Counted from the first letter of the stretch, positions 32,747-43,007 are shown. The stretch is DNA of 64,000 nt from Lysinibacillus_B sp042920265 (GCF_042920265.1 NZ_JBDQZI010000014.1:49218-113217); one strand, 5' to 3'. Translations and numbers: made by a program. Notes: a model not told the origin generated them from the sequence alone.

Positions 32747-34192
32747 TTAGCGTTTGTTGATTTCTTCTAATAAAATCTCGTTTGTTAATTGTGGGTTTGC
32801 TTGACCTTTGGAAGCTTTCATAATTTGACCAAGAAGCGCTTTTAATGCACGCTCTTTGCCGTCTTTATAGTCTGCTACTGATTTTTCATCGTTATCCAAC
32901 GCTTGTGTAACGAAACCACGGATCACTTCTGGATCAGAAATTTGTACTAAGCCTTTTTCTTTCACGATTTTCGCAGCATCGCCACCGTTTGTTACTAACT
33001 CCGTGAATACTTTCTTCGCAATTTTAGAAGAAATTGTACCATTAGAAATTAATTTCACCATACCTGCAAGGTTTTCTGGCGTAAGCGCTGTTTCACTAAT
33101 TTCTTTTTGCTCTGCGTTTAAGTAAGCAGAAACGTCACCCATTAACCAGTTAGCAGAAAGTTTCGCATCTGCACCAGCTACTACCATTGCATCGAAGAAA
33201 TCAGAAATCTCTTTGTTAATAACAAGTACAGCTGCATCGTAAGCTGTTAAGCCAAGCTCTGCTTCGTAGCGTGCTTTACGCGCATCTGGAAGTTCTGGAA
33301 TCGACGCTTTAATACGTTCAACCCACTCATCCGAAATTGAAAGACGTACTAAATCTGGCTCTGGGAAGTAACGGTAATCGTCTGTTCCTTCTTTTACACG
33401 CATCAGGATTGTTTTACCTGTTTTCTCATCAAAACGACGTGTTTCTTGCTCGATGACACCACCAGCCATTAATACTTCTGCTTGGCGGATTTCTTCGTGC
33501 TCTAAGCCTCTACGTACGAAGTTGAATGAGTTTAAGTTTTTCAGCTCTGTTTTTGTACCGAACTCTTCTTGACCATAAGGACGTAAAGAAATGTTCGCGT
33601 CACAACGTAGAGAACCTTCTTCCATTTTACAGTCAGAAACGCCTGTATATTGGATAATTGATTTTAGTTTTTCAAGGTATGCATACGCTTCGTCTGGTGT
33701 GCGGATGTCTGGCTCTGAAACGATCTCCACAAGTGGTGTCCCTTGACGGTTGAAGTCTACTAATGAATAGCCATCACCATGTGTTAATTTACCCGCATCT
33801 TCTTCCATGTGAAGACGTGTAATACCGATTTTTTTTGTGTAGCCTGGTGTTTCACCTTTAGCTGGAATTTCAATTTCAATCCAGCCGTTTTTCCCGATTG
33901 GCTTATCAAATTGAGAAATTTGGTATGCTTTCGGATTGTCTGGATAGAAGTAGTTTTTACGATCGAATTTTGTTTCTTGCTCGATTTCCATGTTTAAAGC
34001 AAGAGATGCTTTCATTGCGAAATCTACAACGTTTTTATTTAACACAGGTAATACACCTGGGTAACCAAGGTCGATTACTGTTGTGTTTGTATTTGGCTCA
34101 GCACCAAAGTGATTTGGTGAAGATGAGAAGATTTTTGAGTTTGTTTTTAACTCAACGTGTACTTCTAAACCAACGACTGTTTCAAAGTTCAT
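32747..34192 (-). CDS. gatB: Asp/Glu-tRNA(Asn/Gln) amidotransferase subunit B
   Basis: 481 residues. Binds the misacylated tRNA and transfers ammonia from GatA onto the phosphorylated Glu or Asp. N-terminal catalytic cradle with TVVGLEVHVELKT, SSSPNHFGAEPNTNT, YFYPDNPKAYQISQ and GSLRCDANIS; C-terminal helical YqeY-like tail about 330-481 (LMGDVSAYLN) for tRNA binding. The frame opens at 34210, but ATG 34192 follows GGGAGGGG by eight bases and starts the family sequence MNFETVVGLEVH. Two bases separate it from the gatA stop; last gene of gatCAB. Confidence 0.95.
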   Translation of the reverse strand: MNFETVVGLEVHVELKTNSKIFSSSPNHFGAEPNTNTTVIDLGYPGVLPVLNKNVVDFAMKASLALNMEIEQETKFDRKNYFYPDNPKAYQISQFDKPIGKNGWIEIEIPAKGETPGYTKKIGITRLHMEEDAGKLTHGDGYSLVDFNRQGTPLVEIVSEPDIRTPDEAYAYLEKLKSIIQYTGVSDCKMEEGSLRCDANISLRPYGQEEFGTKTELKNLNSFNFVRRGLEHEEIRQAEVLMAGGVIEQETRRFDEKTGKTILMRVKEGTDDYRYFPEPDLVRLSISDEWVERIKASIPELPDARKARYEAELGLTAYDAAVLVINKEISDFFDAMVVAGADAKLSANWLMGDVSAYLNAEQKEISETALTPENLAGMVKLISNGTISSKIAKKVFTELVTNGGDAAKIVKEKGLVQISDPEVIRGFVTQALDNDEKSVADYKDGKERALKALLGQIMKASKGQANPQLTNEILLEEINKR

Positions 34193-34194
34193 GA

Positions 34195-35658
34195 TTATTT
34201 CCCCTCCCATAGAGCTGGAGTTTGCTTATGGAAGTCTGTTGCTTGCTCATAAGCATATGCTGCACGGTAAATTGTTTCTTCATCGAAGTGTTTACCGATA
34301 ATTTGTAAGCCTAGTGGTAAACCGTTTTCGAAACCACATGGAATCGAAATCGCTGGTACACCTGCTAAGTTGATTGGAATTGTTAAAATATCGTTTGCGT
34401 ACATTGTTAACGGATCATTTACGTTTTCACCGATTTGGAATGCTGGTGTTGGCGCAGTTGGTCCAATAATCACGTCATAGTTTTCAAATACTTTGTCGTA
34501 ATCTGCTTTGATTAATGTACGAACTTGTTGTGCTTTTTTGTAGTATGCATCGTACGTCCCTGCTGATAAAGAGTATGTACCAAGCATGATACGACGTTTT
34601 ACTTCATCACCGAAGCCTTGTGCACGTGTTTCTTTGTAAAGCTCCATTAAGTTTTTCACGCCTTCAGCACGGAAGCCGTAACGGATACCGTCGAAGCGAG
34701 AAAGGTTTGATGATGCTTCTGAAGATGAAAGAATGTAGTAAGCAGCTAGTGCGTATTTTGAGTGTGGAAGAGATACTTCTTCTACTGTTGCACCTAGTGA
34801 TTTTAATACTTCTAATGCATCTAGCACAGACTGACGTGCTGCTTCGCCAACGCCTTCGCCAAGGAATTCTTTTGGTACAGCGATACGAAGACCTTTAATG
34901 TCGCCGTTTAGCGCTGCTGCGTAGTTTGGTACTGGTACGTTTGCTGAAGTAGAGTCGTGTTCATCCACACCAGAAATCGCTTCTAATAATAAAGCATTGT
35001 CACGTACATTGCGTGTAATTGGTCCGATTTGGTCCAGTGAAGATGCGAATGCGACTAAACCAAAACGAGATACACGACCGTATGTAGGCTTCATCCCTAC
35101 AACACCGCAGTATGCTGCTGGTTGGCGGATTGAACCACCTGTATCTGAACCAAGTGAGAATGGTACTTCACCTGCTGCTACAGCTGCTGCCGATGCACCT
35201 GAAGAACCGCCTGGTACGTGGTTTAAATGCCAAGGATTTTTTGTTGTTTTGTATGCTGAGTTTTCGTTAGAAGAACCCATCGCAAATTCGTCCATGTTTA
35301 ATTTACCGATTGTCACCATACCTGCTTCGCGCAGTTTTTTCACAACCGTTGCATCGTAAATTGGCATGAAGCCTTCTAAAATTTTAGAAGCACATGTTGT
35401 TTCTAAGCCTTCTGTTACGATATTATCTTTTACCCCGATAGGAAGACCGAAAAGTGGTCCACGCTCTTCAAAAGGTACTTGATCTAATTCTTTGCTTATC
35501 GCTGTTGCTTGCTCTTTATTTAATGCTAAAAACGCTTGTACATCGCCGTCTAATGTTTCTACACGGTCGAATGCTTCTTTTGTTAACTCAGCGATTGTTA
35601 GTTCACCGTTATGTAGGCTTTCTTGCAATTCTTTCGCTGAACGCTCAAATAATGTCAT
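34195..35658 (-). CDS. gatA: Asp/Glu-tRNA(Asn/Gln) amidotransferase subunit A
   Basis: 487 residues, amidase-signature enzyme that hydrolyses glutamine to supply ammonia. The Ser-cisSer-Lys triad is visible: Lys in GVKDNI (about 77-82) and the serines in PGGSSGASAAAVAAGEVPFS and GSDTGGSIRQPAA (about 150-182). The C-terminal part has PTAPTPAFQIGE and IPCGFENGLPLGLQIIGK. It lets the cell make Gln-tRNA(Gln) by amidating Glu-tRNA, since most Bacillota lack GlnRS. Start ATG behind AGGAGGCGC. Middle gene of the operon, 19 bases after gatC. Confidence 0.96.
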   Translation of the reverse strand: MTLFERSAKELQESLHNGELTIAELTKEAFDRVETLDGDVQAFLALNKEQATAISKELDQVPFEERGPLFGLPIGVKDNIVTEGLETTCASKILEGFMPIYDATVVKKLREAGMVTIGKLNMDEFAMGSSNENSAYKTTKNPWHLNHVPGGSSGASAAAVAAGEVPFSLGSDTGGSIRQPAAYCGVVGMKPTYGRVSRFGLVAFASSLDQIGPITRNVRDNALLLEAISGVDEHDSTSANVPVPNYAAALNGDIKGLRIAVPKEFLGEGVGEAARQSVLDALEVLKSLGATVEEVSLPHSKYALAAYYILSSSEASSNLSRFDGIRYGFRAEGVKNLMELYKETRAQGFGDEVKRRIMLGTYSLSAGTYDAYYKKAQQVRTLIKADYDKVFENYDVIIGPTAPTPAFQIGENVNDPLTMYANDILTIPINLAGVPAISIPCGFENGLPLGLQIIGKHFDEETIYRAAYAYEQATDFHKQTPALWEGK

Positions 35659-35677
35659 GCGGTGCGCCTCCTATTGA

Positions 35678-35968
35678 TTAGTCTAAAATTGATGGTACTT
35701 TGACTTGACCAGCTTCTTGCTCTTTTACGTTTAACATCATTTGTTCACGCGGTAGACCATTGCCAGCTACGTCTTCACGTAGTACGTTAACAAGTGGTAA
35801 CACGTGTGATGTTGGTTCAACGTTTGTCGTATCTAGCTCATTTAGCTGCTCTGCAAAGTCTGTAATCTTTCCTAGTTGTTCAGCAAATTTTTCTGCTTCT
35901 TCCTCAGTAATTGCTAGTCGTGCTAAATGCGCTACGTGCTTTACTTCTTCTTTTGTTAATTTTGCCAT
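35678..35968 (-). CDS. gatC: Asp/Glu-tRNA(Asn/Gln) amidotransferase subunit C
   Basis: 96 residues, the small belt subunit that stabilises GatA on GatB. Family pattern: KEEVKHVAHLARLAITEEEA near the N terminus and LREDVAGNGLPREQMMLN near the C terminus. ATG 35968 is used because GGAGG precedes it; the longer frame from 35995 includes that site. First gene of gatCAB; the 310-bp gap upstream has no other gene. Confidence 0.94.
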   Translation of the reverse strand: MAKLTKEEVKHVAHLARLAITEEEAEKFAEQLGKITDFAEQLNELDTTNVEPTSHVLPLVNVLREDVAGNGLPREQMMLNVKEQEAGQVKVPSILD

Positions 35969-36222
35969 GTTTACACCTCCAAATATAGAAAACATATCCG
36001 CTAAAAATCAGCCAGGAACATATCTTATTTTAGCGAATATTTCACATACTGCCTCCATTACAGAAGCATGTATTACTTTTATTTATAAAGTTAGGCTCAA
36101 TCAGATAACCACGCCCATAATGATACCATTTTTGATTTTAAAAATCACAATTTTGTTCAAAATTCCACAAACTACAACGAATGTCTGTCGTATAATTGTC
36201 AATTTGTGATACTACAGCACGA

Positions 36223-36260
36223 AAGGAGTCATCTCACACGATTATGAGACAACTCCTTTG
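36223..36260 (-). terminator. Probable terminator behind camS
   Basis: AAGGAGT/ACTCCTT (36223-36229/36252-36258) with inner TCTCA/TGAGA; only a short T-run on the minus strand. It lies about 20 bases after the camS stop. Confidence 0.55.
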
Positions 36261-36277
36261 AGCAATTAGTCGACACA

Positions 36278-37447
36278 TTAATCATAAATATGAACGAACG
36301 GCTCATCCTCATTTGCTTCTTTTTTAATGAGCGCTTCCGCTCCGTTTGATGATGTAATCGTTACTGTAGTTTGTACATCCCTCGGTAAATACTTCAGCAT
36401 CGTGCCTGTCAAATATTGCGTAAAGCCAATAATTTCTGTTGTCCCATAAAACTGAATCGGTACTTCAATATTCAATTTCACTAATCCATTATTTTGATAG
36501 AATCCTGTGCCAATTACACTTGTAAAATTGGAGAAGTATTTATCAATATCGTGTTTAAATTTTTGAAAGTCATCATTCGTTTCACGGTAAATGTCTTGAG
36601 GTGAAGACATCGGGAATGTCACGTATTTTTCATTAATACTTGTCCAGTCTCCTAGTTTCGATGAATTAGCCTCTGCTACGTTATAAGCAAAATATGTGCC
36701 TGGCACGATCGCATTACGTGCTTCCTGCTTAAACAATCCGATAAAAATCGGCACATCTGCGAGCTCTGAGCGTTGACGTAAGCGATTGACTACTTCTTGT
36801 GCCAGCTCTTTTCCAACCTTCTCTAACTGTTTTTCATCAATCGTTTGCTCATAGTATTCACCGTATTGCTCTTTTTGATAATAATAAATTGAATTTAATG
36901 CTAGACCAATTGAAATCCCGCCAAGCGTTACTTTATTTTCATCTGTTTTTTTCAAATAGTTTTGCTCAACTAGATGGGCTAAATAAACCGGTGCTTTTTC
37001 GGCTTTGACAACGGCATCCAGTTCATTGCCACTCGCATCTAGACTGGACGGATTTAAGCCACGGTATTCAGGTCCTTTATCCATCGTTTGATTTTCCCTT
37101 GCTAACCAGTAACGTACTGTTTCTTCTGAAAGGTATTGTCCCTCTTGGAAATAGTAATCATCTGTATTAAATTCATTTTGCGAAAGGCGCATAAGCCCGG
37201 TTTCCACTTCATTCATATCGTACTTTGTATAAAGATTAGAGACCACTAACCCACGGCTTGCACTTTCTTTATATGGAACTAATGTTTTATAATAATGATC
37301 GCTTAATGGAAGGTTTGGGATAATCGTTGTTTCAACGTCAGCTTGATCGGATTCCTGTACGACTTCTTCATCTGGATTAATAGATGGTGTACAGCCTGCT
37401 AGCATTGCGCCTGCTACGATTGCTGAAATCCAGCGAAATCGCTTCAT
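36278..37447 (-). CDS. camS: CamS family sex-pheromone-type lipoprotein
   Basis: 389 residues, orthologous by position and sequence to B. subtilis yerH. Lipoprotein signal MKRFRWISAIVAGAMLAGCT with the lipidated Cys at 19, then a CamS domain over the rest (YYKTLVPYKESASRGLVVSN, NEFNTDDYYFQEGQYLSEET, FPMSSPQDIYRETNDDF). In enterococci and staphylococci the signal peptide of such proteins is the source of a pheromone; the function of the mature protein is unclear. Fourth gene of pcrB-pcrA-ligA-camS, 15 bases after ligA. Confidence 0.9.
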   Translation of the reverse strand: MKRFRWISAIVAGAMLAGCTPSINPDEEVVQESDQADVETTIIPNLPLSDHYYKTLVPYKESASRGLVVSNLYTKYDMNEVETGLMRLSQNEFNTDDYYFQEGQYLSEETVRYWLARENQTMDKGPEYRGLNPSSLDASGNELDAVVKAEKAPVYLAHLVEQNYLKKTDENKVTLGGISIGLALNSIYYYQKEQYGEYYEQTIDEKQLEKVGKELAQEVVNRLRQRSELADVPIFIGLFKQEARNAIVPGTYFAYNVAEANSSKLGDWTSINEKYVTFPMSSPQDIYRETNDDFQKFKHDIDKYFSNFTSVIGTGFYQNNGLVKLNIEVPIQFYGTTEIIGFTQYLTGTMLKYLPRDVQTTVTITSSNGAEALIKKEANEDEPFVHIYD

Positions 37448-37462
37448 GATAGGTAAACCCCT

Positions 37463-39463
37463 TTACTGTTGTAAATTTTCGATTAGACGGTTTTCATCCC
37501 AAATTTCAATACCTAGGCTTTGTGCTTTTTCAAGTTTCGAGCCGGCATCTTCACCCGCAATGACCAAGTCTGTTTTCTTGCTTACAGAGCCTGCTACAGT
37601 GCCGCCTAACTCCTCTATTTTCGCCTTTGCTTCGTTACGTGTCAATTGGGCAAGTTTCCCTGTTAGGACAATCGTTTTCCCCGCAAACGGGTTCGTGCCT
37701 GCCTCCACGACAACCTTTTTCCCTTTATACATCATATTGACACCGATATCTTTAAGGCGGGCCATTAATAGTTGGACTTCTTCATTGGCAAAATAGGAGA
37801 CGATTGACTGGGCCATTTTATCGCCGATTTCGTGAATGTTTGTTAAATCCACTACATCCGCTTTCATAAGTGCATCCATCGTTTCGTATTCAGCGGCTAA
37901 AATTTTCGCCGCCTTTTCCCCTACATGGCGAATGCCTAAGCCAAATAATAAACGCTCTAATGAATTGTCTTTTGATTTTTCTAGTGCTTCGACTAAGTTT
38001 GTCGCTGATTTTGTTCCCATCCGCTCAAGTTGCACAAGCTGGTCGACTTGAAGTAAATAAAGATCGGCCACATTCGTAATATAGCCTTCACGTAGTAGCT
38101 GTTCTACAACCTTTTCCCCTAAACCATCGACATTCATCGCATTTCGTGACACAAAGTGTTTAATGCCTTCTGCTATTTGGGCTGGACAGGCTGGATTGAC
38201 ACAGCGTAGCGCGACTTCACCGTCCATCCGAATGAGCTCACTATCACAAGCAATACATTCTGTCGGCATTTCATACGGCACTGCATCTGCTGGGCGTTCG
38301 GTTAAAATGACACCGACTACTTCTGGAATGATGTCGCCTGCTTTTCGAATAATGACCGTATCGCCAATGCGGATGTCTTTTTCACGAATTAAGTCTTCAT
38401 TATGAAGCGACGCACGGCTCACTGTCGTTCCTGCTACTTGAACAGGGGATAAAATGGCCGTTGGTGTAATGACCCCTGTGCGACCAACTGTTAAATCAAT
38501 ATCGACTAATTTTGTTGTTACTTCTTCGGCAGGGAATTTATACGCGATCGCCCAGCGCGGACTTTTCGCTGTATAGCCTAGTTCATCTTGATGGGCAAAG
38601 CGGTTTACTTTAATGACAATGCCATCAATTTCATATGGTAAATTTGGTCTTGCTTCCGTCCACTTATTAATAAACGCTAAGACGTCATCAATTGTTGCAC
38701 AAGCTTGGCGCTCACGATTGGATGGTAAGCCTAATTGCTCTAAATAATCGAGCATTTCCCCATGTGAGTCGATGCCGTAGCTTTCACCGTCTCCGCCTAT
38801 CGAATAAATGAATGTCGATAAATGACGACTTGCTGCAACTTTAGGGTCTAATTGACGCAGTGAACCAGCTGCCGCATTACGCGGATTCGCAAATAATTCT
38901 TCACCTTTTTCAGCACGTGCTGCATTTAAACGTTCAAACGATTTTTTTGGCATATAAGCTTCGCCGCGCACTTCAATCGTGACAGGCTCTTTTAAACGAA
39001 GGGGAATCGCCTGAATCGTTTTTAAATTAGCAGTAATGTCTTCACCGACTACCCCGTCCCCGCGTGTTGCGCCTTGTACAAAACGCCCTTCCTCGTAGCG
39101 AAGGGAGATGGCTAAGCCGTCAATTTTCAATTCGCATACATACGAAAAATTATCCCCGATTGCTTGACGAATTTTACGGTCAAAGTCGCGCAAATCTGCT
39201 TCATTAAATGCATTGGAGAGGCTGAGCATCGGATAATTATGTGTTACTTTTTTGAACCCCTCTAGCACCGATCCACCGACACGCTGCGTGGGCGAATCAG
39301 GATAAATAAGGGTTGGATTGGCTTCTTCTAATGCGATGAGCTCGTGTAGTAGCTGATCATATGTCGTATCTGGCACAAGTGGCTTATCTAATACGTAATA
39401 GGCATGGCCATACTCGTGCAATAATTGATTTAACTCCGCAATACGCTGTTCGATTTCGTTCAT
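37463..39463 (-). CDS. ligA: NAD+-dependent DNA ligase
   Basis: 666 residues; seals nicks at Okazaki fragments and repair sites using NAD+. Domain Ia with the Tyr pair (HEYGHAYYVLD); adenylation domain with the nucleophile K113 in CELKIDGLAIS; OB fold; a four-Cys zinc finger CIAC...CVNPAC near 400-430; helix-hairpin-helix repeats about 440-580; and a BRCT domain about 590-666 (GKTIVLTGKLAQLTRNEAKA). All parts are present at the usual length. ATG behind GGAGG. Twelve bases after pcrA, so co-transcribed. Confidence 0.97.
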   Translation of the reverse strand: MNEIEQRIAELNQLLHEYGHAYYVLDKPLVPDTTYDQLLHELIALEEANPTLIYPDSPTQRVGGSVLEGFKKVTHNYPMLSLSNAFNEADLRDFDRKIRQAIGDNFSYVCELKIDGLAISLRYEEGRFVQGATRGDGVVGEDITANLKTIQAIPLRLKEPVTIEVRGEAYMPKKSFERLNAARAEKGEELFANPRNAAAGSLRQLDPKVAASRHLSTFIYSIGGDGESYGIDSHGEMLDYLEQLGLPSNRERQACATIDDVLAFINKWTEARPNLPYEIDGIVIKVNRFAHQDELGYTAKSPRWAIAYKFPAEEVTTKLVDIDLTVGRTGVITPTAILSPVQVAGTTVSRASLHNEDLIREKDIRIGDTVIIRKAGDIIPEVVGVILTERPADAVPYEMPTECIACDSELIRMDGEVALRCVNPACPAQIAEGIKHFVSRNAMNVDGLGEKVVEQLLREGYITNVADLYLLQVDQLVQLERMGTKSATNLVEALEKSKDNSLERLLFGLGIRHVGEKAAKILAAEYETMDALMKADVVDLTNIHEIGDKMAQSIVSYFANEEVQLLMARLKDIGVNMMYKGKKVVVEAGTNPFAGKTIVLTGKLAQLTRNEAKAKIEELGGTVAGSVSKKTDLVIAGEDAGSKLEKAQSLGIEIWDENRLIENLQQ

Positions 39464-39475
39464 ATAATACCTCCA

Positions 39476-41734
39476 TTATGCCTTTGTGATTGGCGCTAAA
39501 CTTGCCAGTAATTTTTTAATACCAGCGTTCGGGAATGCTACTTTTAACTCTAATTCATCCCCTTCACCACTCACGCCAACAACCATGCCTGTACCAAAGG
39601 CTTTATGTGCTACCTTATCGCCAATTTTCCAATCCAGTGCAGCAGCACCTGTTGGCTTTGGACGTGTAACAGGTGGTGTTTTTTGTACATTCCCTTGTGT
39701 ACGTGCATATGGTGCGCGGTCGTAACTATTGCGGCTTGAGCCAAATGGCATTGCGCTTTGCGTACGACTTCCCGCTTTTGAAACATGTTCTACAATATCT
39801 GATGAAATTTCATTGATAAACCGTGAAGGGGCATTATAGCTTGAACGCCCAAAAATCGTACGAGACTGTGCACATGTTAAATACAGACGCTCTTCTGCTC
39901 GTGTCGTGCCGACATAAGCAAGGCGACGCTCTTCTTCCATTTCTTCAGGGTCTTCTAATGTTCGCGAATGCGGGAAAATATTTTCCTCCATCCCGATAAT
40001 GAAAACAACTGGGAATTCAAGCCCTTTCGCAGCATGCATTGTCATTAAAATAATGGCACCTTCATTTTGCAATTCTTCCTCGTCTATCTTATCGATGTCT
40101 GCAATGAGTGCTAAATCTGTGAGGAAAGCGATCAGTGATTGGTCCTCACTGCGCTCCTCAAACGCTTGTGTCACGGTTAAAAATTCCTCGATATTTTCAA
40201 GACGGCTTTCGGCTTCGATGGACTTTTCATTTTTCAACATCGTACGGTAACCAGTTCGTTCAAGTACTTCTTCTACCAGCTCCGTTACCGTTAGTTCCTG
40301 TTGGCGCGCTGTTAAATCACTAATCATCGCATAAAAATACTCTGCAGACGCAGCCGCTTTCCCGGTTAAGCCGATAAATACAAGTTCACGCATCGCATCG
40401 AAAATCGAACGGTCTTGCTCGATGGCATAGCGTGCTATTTTTTCAAACGATGTTGCGCCAATACTACGTTTCGGTTCATTAATAATACGTGCCAGTGACA
40501 AATCATCGTCATTGTTAGCAATTAAACGAAGGTAAGCAAGGATGTCTTTAATTTCTTTACGGTCATAGAATTTCGTGCCACCGACGATTTGATAGCTCAT
40601 ATTCGACTTAACGAGCACTTCCTCCATCACACGTGATTGTGCATTTGTCCGATAAAGAACGGCAAAATCGCCTGGCTTACGTCCTTCTTTTTCCATTAAG
40701 CGTTGAATCGTTCCCGCCACAAATTGTGCTTCTTCTTGTTCGTTATATGATTTGTAATATACAATTTTTTCGCCTTCAGGGTTGTCCGTACGCAATTGTT
40801 TTGGATAGCGGCTTGTATTTTTTTCGATAATATCGTTAGCAGCCTGTAAAATGCGCTTTGTCGAGCGGTAATTTTGCTCAAGCATAATGACTTTTGCATC
40901 TTTATAGTCTTTTTCAAAGGATAAAATATTCGTGATATCTGCCCCGCGCCAGCGATAAATCGACTGATCCGAATCCCCTACAACGCAAATATTTCGGAAT
41001 TTGCGGGCTAATAGTTTTACAAGTAGGTATTGGGATTTATTGGTATCTTGATACTCATCCACGTGGATATAGTGGAATTTATTTTGATAGTATTCTAGTA
41101 CATCTGGGGCTTCTTCGAATAGACGAATCGTCATCATAATTAAGTCATCGAAATCTAATGAAGAGTTGAGCTTTAAACGCTTTGTATAGCCTTCATACAC
41201 CTGTGCCACGATGCGCTCAAATGGATTGCCTTCGTTCATATTCGCTTTAAAGCCGTCGACTGTCATGCATTCATTTTTAGCGGAACTAATTACATTTAAA
41301 ATCGCCCGTGGATCATATTTTTTCGGGTCAATATTGTATTCTTTTAATAAATTTTTCACGACTGTGAGTTGGTCACTTGAATCTAAAATGGAAAAACTTT
41401 TCGAGTAGCCAAGTCGGTCAATATTGCGACGTAAAATGCGTACACACATCGAGTGGAATGTAGAAACCCACATACTTTCACACGTACCATTTCCTAAAAT
41501 ACCATCAATTCGTTCACGCATTTCGCGCGCTGCTTTATTCGTAAACGTAATCGCTAAAATTTTCGATGGGTATACTTCCTTCTCCACGACTAAATAAGCA
41601 ATACGATGTGTGAGCACGCGTGTTTTCCCTGAGCCGGCCCCTGCCATAATAAGCAAAGGACCTTCTGTTGTTTGTACTGCTTCTTGTTGCTGTGGATTCA
41701 TCCCTACAAGAAGATTTCTTGAGATTTGTTCCAT
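39476..41734 (-). CDS. pcrA: ATP-dependent DNA helicase PcrA
   Basis: 752 residues, superfamily 1A 3'-5' helicase for repair and removal of replication-transcription conflicts. Q-motif LLVGMNPQQQEAV, Walker A GAGSGKT (32-38), motif II VDEYQDTN, motif III GDSDQSIYRWRGA, motif IV LEQNYRST, motif V MTMHAAKGLEF, motif VI YVGTTRAEERL. The C-terminal tail ends in a Tudor-like module KIGDKVAHKAFGTGMVVGV, the RNA-polymerase-binding part in B. subtilis. ATG behind AAGGTGGTG. Lies 38 bases after pcrB. Confidence 0.97.
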   Translation of the reverse strand: MEQISRNLLVGMNPQQQEAVQTTEGPLLIMAGAGSGKTRVLTHRIAYLVVEKEVYPSKILAITFTNKAAREMRERIDGILGNGTCESMWVSTFHSMCVRILRRNIDRLGYSKSFSILDSSDQLTVVKNLLKEYNIDPKKYDPRAILNVISSAKNECMTVDGFKANMNEGNPFERIVAQVYEGYTKRLKLNSSLDFDDLIMMTIRLFEEAPDVLEYYQNKFHYIHVDEYQDTNKSQYLLVKLLARKFRNICVVGDSDQSIYRWRGADITNILSFEKDYKDAKVIMLEQNYRSTKRILQAANDIIEKNTSRYPKQLRTDNPEGEKIVYYKSYNEQEEAQFVAGTIQRLMEKEGRKPGDFAVLYRTNAQSRVMEEVLVKSNMSYQIVGGTKFYDRKEIKDILAYLRLIANNDDDLSLARIINEPKRSIGATSFEKIARYAIEQDRSIFDAMRELVFIGLTGKAAASAEYFYAMISDLTARQQELTVTELVEEVLERTGYRTMLKNEKSIEAESRLENIEEFLTVTQAFEERSEDQSLIAFLTDLALIADIDKIDEEELQNEGAIILMTMHAAKGLEFPVVFIIGMEENIFPHSRTLEDPEEMEEERRLAYVGTTRAEERLYLTCAQSRTIFGRSSYNAPSRFINEISSDIVEHVSKAGSRTQSAMPFGSSRNSYDRAPYARTQGNVQKTPPVTRPKPTGAAALDWKIGDKVAHKAFGTGMVVGVSGEGDELELKVAFPNAGIKKLLASLAPITKA

Positions 41735-41772
41735 ACTGCACCACCTTAATCAAACATTTGTTCTTATTTTAG

Positions 41773-42465
41773 TTATAACACAACAGACTTTACTGCTTCA
41801 ACTGTTTTCAAAGCGGCTTTTAAGTCGTCATAAATAATGTTACCGACAACGACTGTATCCGCTACACGCGCCATCTCTGTTGCTTGCGCTTCGGATGTGA
41901 TCCCGCCGCCATAAAATAGTTTTGTTTCTTCGAGTACATCTTTCACAGCACTCACTAATTGTGGATCTCCGTAAGCACCGCTATATTCCATATAAAAAAT
42001 CGGCAGCTTAAAATACTTCTCCGCCATCCGTGCATACGCAATGACATCCTCTTCTGAAAGCTCGGTATTCGCATCTGTTACGTGTGCGACTTTGCAATCT
42101 GGGTTTAAGATGCAGTATCCTTCCGCTACAAGCTCTTCCCAAACCATAATATCCCCATACTCTTTAATCGCTTCATGGTGTAAATCTTTTACCCACTTCG
42201 TATCGCCACTATTTAACACAGACGGAATAAAATAATAATCATAACCTGGTGTCACACATTCTGCATTGGAGATTTCTAATGCCACGGGTACCGAAAAACG
42301 GCGTACACGCACTAACATATCGAGTACATTGTCTAACGTGATACCATCTGTACCACCTACTAAAATCACATCGGTGCCCGATTCACACACAAGCGCTAAA
42401 TCCTCATCTGAAATATCCTTTGCCGGATCAATTTTAAACACATGTCGCCATTGTAAATACTCCAT
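41773..42465 (-). CDS. pcrB: Heptaprenylglyceryl phosphate synthase
   Basis: 230 residues, TIM-barrel prenyltransferase that joins heptaprenyl diphosphate to sn-glycerol-1-phosphate, an archaeal-type ether lipid step known in Bacillales. Family segments: WRHVFKIDPAKDISDEDLA, GTDVILVGGTDGIT, YYFIPSVLNS, and the phosphate-binding YGGGITSEAQA near 190-200. ATG behind GAGGTGG. First gene of pcrB-pcrA-ligA-camS; a terminator (42557-42592) isolates it from yerC. Confidence 0.93.
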   Translation of the reverse strand: MEYLQWRHVFKIDPAKDISDEDLALVCESGTDVILVGGTDGITLDNVLDMLVRVRRFSVPVALEISNAECVTPGYDYYFIPSVLNSGDTKWVKDLHHEAIKEYGDIMVWEELVAEGYCILNPDCKVAHVTDANTELSEEDVIAYARMAEKYFKLPIFYMEYSGAYGDPQLVSAVKDVLEETKLFYGGGITSEAQATEMARVADTVVVGNIIYDDLKAALKTVEAVKSVVL

Positions 42466-42556
42466 GTTATTCCCACCTCATTCGTTATTTTGTTTTCAGT
42501 ATAGCAAAGAAAAAAGTTCGAACGATACATCTGTCTGAAACTTAGAAATGCCGCTT

Positions 42557-42592
42557 AAAAAAACACAACTCGCGCTATAAGGGCGCGAGTTG
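42557..42592 (-). terminator. Terminator of yerA-yerB-yerC
   Basis: CAACTCGCGC (42566-42575) pairs perfectly with GCGCGAGTTG (42583-42592). On the minus strand it is followed by TG and seven T. It lies about 95 bases after the yerC stop. Confidence 0.85.
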
Positions 42593-42686
42593 ATGTCTTT
42601 TCTTATGTGGCGTTCGTTCAAAACGGATATTCCCCTATTCGCTAACAACTGAGCTGCAAAGGCCCATCCTTTTAAACGAGTAAATA

Positions 42687-43007
42687 TTATTTACTGCGGT
42701 CGCTAAACGGTTTCTCATCTGGATATAAACGACCTAGCATTTCATCATACGTATCGTTCCCGTAATCAAAGCAACGACGCACACGAGAAATGGTAGCTGT
42801 TGAAGCACCTGTTTCCTTTTTAATCGTTTCATATGTTTTCTTTAAGCGCAATAAATGTGCTACTTCAAAACGTTGTGATAACGACTGAATCTCGCTAATC
42901 GTGCATAAATCATCAAAGAACTTATAGCATTCTTCTAAATCTTTTAGTTCTAAAACTGCTTTAAATAATTGATCTGTTTGATGTCCACGGATTTTTTCGA
43001 TTTGCAT
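42687..43007 (-). CDS. yerC: YerC/YecD family TrpR-like regulator
   Basis: 106 residues, all-helical, with a TrpR-superfamily helix-turn-helix near 45-80: LSQRFEVAHLLRLKKTYETI followed by TGASTATISRVRRCF, the recognition helix. The family is a DNA-binding protein of unsettled regulon; it is conserved beside pcrB in Bacillales. Eighteen bases after yerB, so part of the yerABC operon. Confidence 0.9.
   Translation of the reverse strand: MQIEKIRGHQTDQLFKAVLELKDLEECYKFFDDLCTISEIQSLSQRFEVAHLLRLKKTYETIKKETGASTATISRVRRCFDYGNDTYDEMLGRLYPDEKPFSDRSK

Noticed and set aside
41535..41753. Alternative minus-strand ORFs inside pcrA and other core genes
   Set aside because: They are out-of-frame shadows of well-recognised genes.
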